Of a DNA stretch of 64,000 nucleotides, positions 55,791-64,000 are shown in pieces. The translations under genes were made by a program, and so were the position numbers. Source of the DNA: Morella rubra (Eukaryota > Streptophyta > Magnoliopsida > Fagales > Myricaceae); the NCBI GenBank assembly GCA_003952965.2, contig CM025853.1, positions 11,479,187 through 11,543,186 on the forward strand, read 5' to 3'. The notes below the pieces were generated by a model. It did no database searches, was not told the origin of the DNA, and saw only the letters and a list, made by a program, of their open reading frames with translations. The stretch's first letter is position 1. Every line of letters begins with the position of its first letter.

Positions 55791-58267
55791 AAAGTGAGGA
55801 CAAAGAAAGAAAAACGAGGAGTCTTCCTCTACAGACTACAGCTCTGCCTCGAAAGTCGAAAAGGGATCCTCTCCCAATCTCTCTGCATCTCGCGCCCCCC
55901 AGTTATACTTCGTTTTGTTCCAGCTCAGGGAGACGGTGATTAGGCCACAGCGGACAAGAGCAATGGGATCTGACGTAGCAAAAACGGTTCGTTTTCTGTT
56001 ATCTAATGCAAGTACAAAATGCATGTTCTCTGAGATTTTTTCTACCTAAATTTTCTAGAGCTCAGTTGTGTTTTTTTTTTTTACTGTTCATTTTTGTTTT
56101 GGGTTAACCTGTGGGAATCATTGGGTCTGATTTTAATTCCTTGTCACAAGAAGTTTTGAATTTTGGGGTGTGAATTCTGAGTAAGGAAAGTTGATATTGG
56201 ATCTCTCAGCATGTTGTTTGTAATTGATGTGTATTTTGGTAGTAATTCGTGTGATTTGTTATAGTTTTTTCTGGTATATATGGTTTTCGTTAGTGTTGAG
56301 TCCTTGATGGAATTTCTTGGTCGATGGATTGTGACTGGATCTCTGCGTTGGAAACAAATGTTCTTTGGTTTTGTTACATTTCTCTCTTTTAAAACTTTTT
56401 TTTTTTTTACCAAGATTTCGTTGTTGCTTTGTCTATTATTTGGGCTGCAAAAGTCTTGTATTCCCCTATACTGCTTAGTGTATGATGCTCTCTAGTTTTT
56501 TTTATTTTTCGTTCTGATGAATATCTTCTTCAGACTTTGTTTTGTTCATACGGTTGGTTATGTTTTCTGGTACATGGGAGTTTTAAAATTTAAAGGAATT
56601 GTATGGTGCAGATTATAAGGGAATGATTTGGCCGCAACAAGGAGACTTTCCTCCAATGAATTGGCTGTTTCAAGGGAACCGAGCCTCCTAACATATACGT
56701 TTTCAAAATGATGTTCTCATTTATTTGAATAAATGAAAAGATATTCCAAGTTAATGACGGACTTGATTAGTAACTCCACCTACTATAGAAAATGAACCAC
56801 CTACACTGCTAGAAATGTACACCAGGTAACTATCCATGCTTCCAATTTCCACACATTTGATTAGAAAGAAAAAAAAATTGAGGCTTCCTCATCCTAAATG
56901 TTATATGACAGAAATTAAGGATATGATATTCTCTCCCCTTTGAGAACCCTTGGCAGCAAGGTTGACAGCATGTATTTCAAAGTCCCCTTCTTTAACAGAA
57001 ATAGGAGGGTCTGAAATTTCAGAATTTCAGTTGGCTTTCCTTGATTGTTTCTTTTTGAAATAGAGGCCACCAGCATTTTAACTGATTTCCTCTTGTGTGC
57101 AGTGCAGCTGATAGCAGGAGCCCGTGGCTCTGGCTTGTTCTTGGGTTTGACTCCCTTTGTCTTCTCATCACCCCTGTGTTCATTTCTCTTTGTGTCTTCA
57201 GCCATTTCTCAATCTCCTCTGTTTTTGCGCATTTCCTATCTTCTTTTCCTTTCCCAAATTGGATGGTGAGGCACTGTAGCTGCTGCCCTATCTGATGGAG
57301 GACTTGTAGTTGCAAATCATTGAATTTCTTCAACTCCTTGAGTAGTTCAATGATTTAGGACAGCTGTGTGTACCAAGTCCATGGCAGATATTCAGTTGGA
57401 CCAATTGTAATCTGCTGGATATAAGGTAGTAAAATTTAGATGCTTTAAGGTAGCGGGCCTCCTAACATTTACATTGGCAAACGATAGTCTCATTCACTGA
57501 AAGAAATGAAGAGTTACATGAGTTTACTATGGACTTGATAACTAACTTGTGCATAACTAACTCATATGTACACCAGTACTACACTTAGAACATGGACTAC
57601 TAAACCACATGATACCTACCCCAAGTAAGTACCCATGCTTCCAAGTTACATGAGACAGACAAACTAATGGTTCCACATCCTACACATTACATGACAGATA
57701 TTGAGCACATACGGAATTGGAGCATTCATTTTTTATTATTACTGTTGGTTGTTCCTCTATTCATGTTTGTGTGGGAAGTTTTTCTCCTTTGGGTTTCCGT
57801 TTTCCATTGCTAATGATTGATTTCTATGTCAGCTCAAAAGACATTATCGTAAAGCCGCCTTCTTTCACTTGCTTGTATGTTTGCAGGCCTATCTGATTAT
57901 TTTTGGTTTATCCTGTGGTACTAGTTCCTGGTTATTGTGTTTTTCAGTCTAATAGTATAGCCAACATTGCACTCAGCACATGCAAAAAGAAGGGAACATT
58001 CACTGGCATCTTGCATTGTGGTAGCATGCACTCTATTTATCTATCTAGTGAACTCTGTATCTATCATGTAACTGGTTTTGTGATTGTACTTTCACAGTGC
58101 CATCTGTTCAGCTTTTTTCCCTCCTGTGAATTTTCATTCTATTGATAAATCGTTGGATTGCTGACATATTGTCTTCTTTTCTGCAGGCACATGGTTTGGG
58201 ACTTTTGTGATCTTTGCTACTTGCGTAGGGGATCCAGTTGAATTTACCTCATACACCGTAGAAAAGA
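55760..58267 (+). other. probable 5' UTR exons and leader intron of the ceramidase gene
   Basis: A CT/GA-rich leader-like stretch (about 55780-55988) ends at acg|gttcgt, a possible donor. A matching acceptor cttttctgcag ends at 58186, and the following 81 bases lead to the ATG at 58268. A 16-codon upstream ORF lies at 58191-58241. The intron (about 2.2 kb) contains the direct-repeat pair at 56680-57715. The arrangement is inferred from splice signals only. Confidence 0.5.
56680..57715 (-). mobile_element. possible degenerate retroelement flanked by ~250-bp direct repeats
   Basis: The block from 56685 (gcctcctaacatatacg...ttctcatt.....aaatgaa...atggacttgat...gtacacca..tacc.atgcttcca) is repeated, diverged, from 57458 to about 57715. 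Between them, minus-strand frames of about 100 codons (56915-57333) read like a polar, Lys/Gln/Glu-rich protein (e.g. LQVLHQIGQQLQCL). The layout suggests LTRs with a gag-like relic, but no diagnostic motif was seen. Confidence 0.4.
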
Positions 58268-60379
58268 ATGGCTGATGGAATATCAAGTTTCTGGGGTCCT
58301 GTCACGTCCACTATTGAGTTTTGCGAGAGGAACTATGCCTACTCTTCTTATATTGCGGAATTTTTCAACACCATATCAAACATCCCTACCATTCTTTTGG
58401 CCCTCATTGGTCTTATCAATGCCTTAAGACAACGATTCGAGAAGAGATTCACTATTCTTCACATATCTAATATGATACTTGCCATTGGAAACATGTTACA
58501 CCATGCCACATTGCAAAGTGGGTAAGTAGTTATCTCCATTATGTTCTGAAGCTTAATGCATGTGTGACTGGTTAACACATACAATGATGAGGTTTTGTAC
58601 TACTATAAATGGGATATGTAGAAACAGCATTTCAGGCAGAAATGAGTGGGGGTGTTAAGAAAATGTTAATTATATGTTTGTGCCAAAGAGTGATAATTAG
58701 CTTAGTCGAGGTGAAGAAGTTTTGAACAGGGTGGCACTCTTTGGCTTTTTGTTGTTGTGCGTTGTGTATGCTCTGATACGAGCTTTGTGGACCTAAAGAC
58801 AATTACCGTGTGGATTTTTTGATGTTACACATACATTGCCAGCTCTTTTTGTGAAGTTGGGATGTCACTATATGAATATTTATTTAAACGTCTTTTCCTA
58901 ATTGCATGTTCTTCTCCTCATTTATGTATGCACATCCGCTCTTGGATTTTGTATGGTTTAGTAAGCTTTGTGTAGGGGAATGACTTCTATGGGGAAGGGA
59001 AAACATTGATTACTAACTAGCTGTACAATCTTTAGTTTGAGCAATCACAAGAAATTGGCAGCTTTGTGTATGCATAGGTAGGCTCGTTGTTGTATATGTG
59101 CAAAAGAAGGCATTCAATTGAGGGAAGAAGGGTGGGATGAGTTGTGTTTGAGAAAATGGGAATGGGAAAAAATAAAGTAACTGACAAGATATATACAATT
59201 TGAGGCTCTGAGATTCCATAATGGTCAAGGAAATTTGAGCCTCTTGTCATTATGAGTCTAGCAACCAATTTTTGGTTCGCATGAGCCACTAACCAATATG
59301 ATGCAAGGAAGCAATTTTGGTCAAGTGTCTCACATTGTGTTCCATGGAGTCAGGCCACAAATCTTTTCTTCTAATCTCCAGAAGACCTTTAGGAAATCAA
59401 GCCTTGTTTTCTTTTCCTGGTTACCATCTGCAAGACTTTATGGAGGCTGTTGAGTTGGTTAGCTCAACGCATATGGTGTTGTCCTTTGGATTGGGGTAAA
59501 AGAGCTATTATGTCTAAGGAGGGGCTTGAGTTTGATCAGCTAGTTTTTGAGTCAATATCTTTCCAAGCCAATGATCAGTTACAATTAGACTGAGAGACAT
59601 TTCCTCTTTCATGTGTAAGTAACATGCTAGAAGCATATGGAGGGGTTAACTTGGGCACTTTTAGTCTGTTCTTGACAAAATTGGTCTTGTACATCCACAC
59701 TCAAACACATGCACTTTCATTTAAGGCCTGGAAGTCTTCATTCCCGGGAAGTAATGTTCAGTATGTAGTCTGGTAGCATAAAGTAAAGTGTATTAAGCAA
59801 CCCTTCATTTTTTTATGATACTTGCTCTTGGCGTTTACAATTGAAGGTTCTCTGAATATTTCCAGGCAACAGCAGAGCGATGAAACTCCTATGGTGTGGG
59901 AGATGCTACTTTATATGTACATCCTCCACTCACCAGATTGGCACTACCGCAGCACAATGCCTACCTTCCTCTTCCTTTATGGTGCTTTGTTTGCTGTTGT
60001 TCATGCAAAAGTCCATCTTGGCATTGGCTTCAAGGTTCATTATGCAATCTTGAGTCTTCTTTGCATTCCCCGAATGTACAAGTATTACATTTACACACAA
60101 GATCCTTCTGCTAAGTGGATCGCAAAGTGGTATGTGGCCACCCTTTTTCTAGGTAGCTTGTGTTGGTTCTGTGATCGTGTTTTCTGCAAGGAGATATCTA
60201 GTTGGCCAGTTAACCCACAGGGCCATGCCTTGTGGCATGTTTTCATGGGTTTTAGCTCCTATTTTGCAAACACCTTCTTGATGTTTTGCCGTGCTCAGCA
60301 ACTTGGATGGGCCCCAAAAGTTGACCATTTTATGGGTTTACTCCCATATGTGAAGATCAACAAACCAAAAACACAATGA
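58268..60379 (+). CDS. ACER: alkaline ceramidase (255 aa), catalytic Ser replaced by Asn
   Basis: Two exons: 58268-58521 and 59866-60379. The codon split GG|G gives LQSGQQQSDETP and 255 residues in total, the normal plant length. The enzyme family (PF05875) hydrolyses ceramide to sphingoid base and fatty acid in ER/Golgi membranes, with seven transmembrane helices. Conserved features are MADGISSFWGPVTSTIEFCE (Ca-site acids Glu17/Glu20/Asn22/Glu31), YIAEFFNTISN, Zn ligand His79, Asp90 (QSDETP), and the H-x3-H zinc pair His205/His209 (GHALWHVFMG). The motif expected to be S-x3-H reads N-x3-H (IGNMLHHATLQ), so Asn75 replaces the catalytic-site Ser. Upstream are a probable leader intron and a uORF. 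It converges with the CDP-DAG synthase gene. The Arabidopsis counterpart from memory is At4g22330. Confidence 0.93.
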
Positions 60380-61965
60380 AAGGAACGCAAAGGTATGGAG
60401 TATAGGTTTTCTTGGAACGTTTTGGCAATTGACAGATATGTAAGCGACCAACCAGTTTTGTTTTCTTTTCTAGATGGCTTTAATTGTCAATTGCTTATTA
60501 CACTGGTCATGTGGGATCCCGTCAAATTTTTCTCTGTAAGAGTATATCATGTACCATGTTTATATGGCTTTGGTGGCAAGTATGAGATCGGATGGCTTGT
60601 TTCTGAACACTGAACTTTAGAAGCATGCGATCCTTTTGTCTTTTTGGGTAAGATACATTTAGTCATGTGATGATTTGTTATTCAACTATTGAAATTTACT
60701 GTTTCGGTTGTTTGTCTTTGAGCTGAAGATTAACTCTTCTCTCTCAAACGTCTTGGTATTGGATCTGCTTTTTTTCCAAAGCAAATAGAAGCATTTCCTA
60801 TTGATTTGTCCCCTGGACTGGACCAATTCTGATTCTAAATTATTTGTCTATATGCTGTTCTGTTCCTAAGGCCTCTTCTTTATTTGATTTATTCGTCTGT
60901 CTCAATTTTTCCTGCGGAGTAAGTCAGAAACAATTACTTAGCAATTTGTAATAATTTGGCTCACTTGCTTGCCAACGGCTAGTAGAGGTTTTGTTGGTGT
61001 CTGTTCGCTTTCTGATATTCCCGACCATATCCAGATATGACTCAGTTTCTTTAATGCATTGAGGTAATTTCCGGGATAGTGTTTTCCAGAAAAACAGGGC
61101 GGTCTGGACTTTAGAAGATTCTATGATTTTAATCAACACTTGTAGCCAAAATGGGATGGCTGATAGCAACAGCAGGTAACAAATTATGAGTCCATTTAGT
61201 AAGGGCCGAATATCGTCACACTGATCAGATGACAATTCCCAGAACCCAGTAAAGTTGTTCCTGGTTTTTGTGCATGGCATACGCCAGGCCTATAGTGGAG
61301 ACAAGCTTAACGCTATCGAGAAGTCGGGGACGGAAGGAAAATAGTTGTTATGTTGACCCATGGCTCCCCCGTCAGCTGTTTTAACAAGATTGGAATCAGA
61401 AATTTTGGAGGATGAAGAATCGACTGAAACATTTCCTCTGAAAAGTGCCATGGAGACTGGAGAACGTTTACAATGAGAACAAATCTGAAACAAAAAGAGC
61501 ATCCGTACACGTGATGCCCCTATGGCATAACAATATGGAGACGAGCTCTATGGCCAATGGATTTGCCATGATGGGCGACCATTCTGTAGTGGATTCGACA
61601 CTAGGCAAGATATCAGCAGAATAGTATTCGATGCTCTCTGCGGCCAATCACTACAAGCTTAAGCTTTGGATCTATACAAGTGCCTCCATCGCTCGCCTAT
61701 TCATGTCAAGATAAGTTGGGGGTTTGGGTGTGCGTGCGAGAGAGAGTGACGAGAGAACAATTCACTCTCCAAAGAGAGTGCGCTGATATTAAATGGCTAA
61801 AATACACTATACAGAGTGTGACCTGCATACTTGAATGGGGTTGTACTAGGAAAATAGAACACAACGCCATTTACAAAACATTGTCCTTTATCTATCGTCA
61901 TCAGGCCACGTTTTATATAGCATTATGGGGGAGCAAGATGACATTAAAAAAACAAATATGCATTT
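60380..61965. other. intergenic between convergent ceramidase and CDP-DAG synthase genes
   Basis: Probable 3' UTRs of both genes with no additional gene. The 118-codon minus frame at 60924-61280 and the frames near 61300-61500 and 61680-62042 overlap UTR or antisense sequence and show no domains. Confidence 0.55.
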
Positions 61966-63741
61966 CTAAGACCTCCCAACCAGCCTGTCCCGCACGATCT
62001 CCCCAAGCTTTAAGTATAGAGATTGCTGCTCCTCAAAAGTAAGGCTCATCAGTATCTAAAAAGCAGTCACACCATCAGCCCGATATACGTACAGGTTTTC
62101 ATACGCTAATTAAGAATGGAGACGGAAACTTTTATGCACAAGCATGTAAACACGTACCTGTTCCAAGATCCTATCAACTGAGAGGCTTTGTTGAACAACA
62201 AACGACTGATGATAGATGTACGCAAATACTGCCATCACCATCTACATTGGAAGACACATCAGTCACAGGATAATGCATGATGACTGCATTTCTTATAAGC
62301 AATGAACCAGTATAGAATTTATGCTTCAAGTCTACAAACCAGTAAATTCAACCAATCTGGGGTAGACTTTTAAACTTGCAATTTTACCGTCAGAAAATCT
62401 AAGGTAATTATTTACATAGCCTTCAAGTTAAGCAGATGCCATTTTTGTAAGGCGTATTCTCTTCAAACATTTACAGTACTTCTGGAAGAATGCAAGTTTT
62501 GTGGAAGCCACCACTCCAGACACTGAGTAAGCCCATTAGTAAATCAAGATAAACTTTCCGCACATGACGCAGCCTCTCGTAACTTTCAGCCATAACAGTT
62601 AAAGCAGTGATGGGCCTCAGTGGGTGTGGTGGCTTCCACTTAATATGCACACCCAGCTCTACAGAGAGCGAGAGACATAGCCCTAAAAGGGGAGGGGGCA
62701 TAGAAAATTGCACTCAATGCATCACGTTAATATAATAGTATTACGGATTCAGTGTCGCCTAAATAAAATAGGTTATTCAGAGAGTTTCCCAACATGTGCC
62801 ACTTATGCAAAAAGCAACAGTCAGATAGCAAGACTATAGCAGTTATTTCCCACTACCTCCTCAAAAGACTAGCCAGGACTGCACAAGCCTGTCAAGCATG
62901 TGTCACTACGTAGATGCTGTGGAGTTCTAAGACCACATTTATACTTCTATACCTAGGTGTTTCCTTCTTTCTTTCTCAAAGCAAGTAACCAATGTCTCCA
63001 ACTTGGATTCGCAAATTCTAGCGGTTGACAAACGTAGACATGCACTGCCAATTTCAAATCCACAAGAGGCATAGAGATCAAAATGTAATAGAAAGCACCT
63101 CAGAATGTTCTTCTCCACTTCACTAGGTTATCTGCTCTAATCCTGACCCCTGAAGAACGGTGTATCTAAAGTTTCCACATATTTTTACAGCAGTTGTTAT
63201 GAGTAAAAAGTTTTAGGCTCATTTTGGCGAAGTCATCTCTCTCATTTCTTTTATCAGTTTCAAAAGGAAAGTCAACTAAGGTTAAAACTTAATATATGGC
63301 TATAATATAATTAAACAAGCAAGAAATCACAATTTCCTGGCACCAACGAGATTATGAGTATTCACACCTGCAGGCAGGGTGTTATTCAAAAAAATAAAAA
63401 GAGAATATTAAACGCCCACTCTTATGATAGTTCATCGGAATCTGTGGATTTAAACTGCATCAAACATACCTGGCAGTCCATTCTGTCTGTAATTCCACCA
63501 TGTCCAGGAATACTATCACCAAAATCCTGGGGCACAAAAATATAACAAATAATATGAAATGTCTTGGAAGCTAACAATCTATGTTCGAATCACTTAGTAA
63601 TGAAGAGCAAACCTTGATTTTAAACGCTCTTTTGAAACCACTAGCAAAGAAGCCTCCAAAAGGTGCTATTATAGATGCAAACAAACCGAGACATAGAGCA
63701 TGCCATTGAACCGGCAGAATTGAGACCTCTTTCCAAGGAAA
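61966..63741 (-). CDS. CDP-diacylglycerol synthase (phosphatidate cytidylyltransferase), C-terminal exons; gene continues beyond the window
   Basis: Four 3' exons, all phase 0 or cleanly joined: 63741-63613, 63526-63470, 62241-62158, 62055-61966, giving the last 119 residues. They read [40 protein letters not shown], then [33 protein letters not shown].., and [17 protein letters not shown]-stop. [20 protein letters not shown] plus GITDRMD matches the cytidylyltransferase signature (S-x-x-K-R...K-D...HGG-x-x-D-R-x-D), so the catalytic core is intact. The enzyme makes CDP-diacylglycerol from CTP and phosphatidate for PI, PG and PS synthesis in the ER. Upstream exons lie past 64000; I see none between 63742 and 64000. 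The Arabidopsis counterpart is CDS2-like (At4g22340) from memory. Confidence 0.92.
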
Positions 63742-64000
63742 CTGTGCAAGAGAATAACAACTTAGATGCTTGAAATTAGTTCCATAACTTTTAATAGACT
63801 TGAGTCTACACCTCACTTGCTACAATAGGAGCTCAATAATTAGCAAGGTCATATAATTTGGGTTAAACAGTCCAAGTTGCTCAAACAGCAGACAAGAGCC
63901 ATGTTTTCAACCTTTAATAACGTGACAAAGATAGCCCATTTACAAACTCTGCAAGAGTTGATTTATAAGGCACACTATTAAAGTACTTGTTAATTTTATC

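Noticed and set aside
56915..57333. Minus-strand frames of about 100 codons inside the ceramidase leader intron as host genes
   Set aside because: No recognised domain, no promoter or splice context; better treated as possible retroelement relics.
1..64000. CRISPR arrays, bacterial operons, ribosome-binding sites, tRNA or rRNA genes
   Set aside because: The window is plant nuclear DNA; no spacer-repeat arrays were seen, the tandem repeats lack unique spacers, and I saw no cloverleaf or rRNA sequence.

Overview
The window is nuclear DNA of a dicotyledonous plant, probably a woody rosid; I cannot name the species. The evidence is AT-rich intergenic DNA, GT-AG introns in nearly every gene, plant-only families (RALF peptides, the PDDEXK_6/DUF506 family, plant-type mitochondrial pyruvate carrier, plant alkaline ceramidase), and abundant small DNA transposons and retroposon debris. 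Exon boundaries were read by hand from splice signals, phase and remembered protein families, not from transcripts or a database.

Layout. 0-5 kb: the 3' end of an unidentified gene, a 458-bp tandem duplication, LTR debris and an intronless conserved plant gene (minus, 4497-5099). 9-18.5 kb: two tandem six-exon SOBER1/acyl-protein-thioesterase-like hydrolases (minus). 20-26 kb: a RALF peptide cluster (one frameshifted copy, one intact copy, one remnant) mixed with a vestigial third SOBER1-like intron, a long-inverted-repeat transposon and a LINE fragment. 26.6-32.3 kb: a divergent pair, Mediator subunit MED11 (minus) and a mitochondrial pyruvate carrier (plus). 33.4-44.9 kb: a divergent pair, an EAR-motif protein with a 4.4-kb first intron (minus) and plastid-type GAR transformylase PUR3 (plus). 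45.8-49.1 kb: a 3.3-kb Harbinger-like element with a nested hAT element. 49.2-51.8 kb: a truncated gene fragment and a DUF506 gene (minus). 56-64 kb: alkaline ceramidase (plus), converging on the 3' half of a CDP-diacylglycerol synthase gene (minus) that runs off the right edge.

The genes do not form one pathway. From memory, the order SOBER1/TIPSY1 pair, pyruvate carrier, EAR/'golgin-like' protein, alkaline ceramidase, CDP-DAG synthase matches Arabidopsis At4g22300-At4g22340, so this looks like an ancient syntenic block into which RALF, MED11, PUR3 and DUF506 genes are interleaved. Two members act in lipid metabolism (ceramide hydrolysis; CDP-DAG synthesis) and the hydrolases resemble protein deacylases.

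Most notable observations: (i) several tiny insertions (about 20-33 bp) made of a poly(A)/poly(T) run plus a few bases, flanked by 11-18 bp direct repeats, one with an apparent empty site at a paralogous locus in this same window, looking like extremely 5'-truncated LINE insertions; (ii) the ceramidase reads Asn where the CREST-superfamily catalytic Ser is expected; (iii) the two SOBER1-like copies differ by a 4-nt indel that gives one copy an N-terminal membrane anchor and removes it from the other; (iv) a RALF gene whose signal peptide and mature domain lie in different frames; (v) a 3.3-kb TIR element with inverted GC-rich subterminal arrays and a TAA target duplication.
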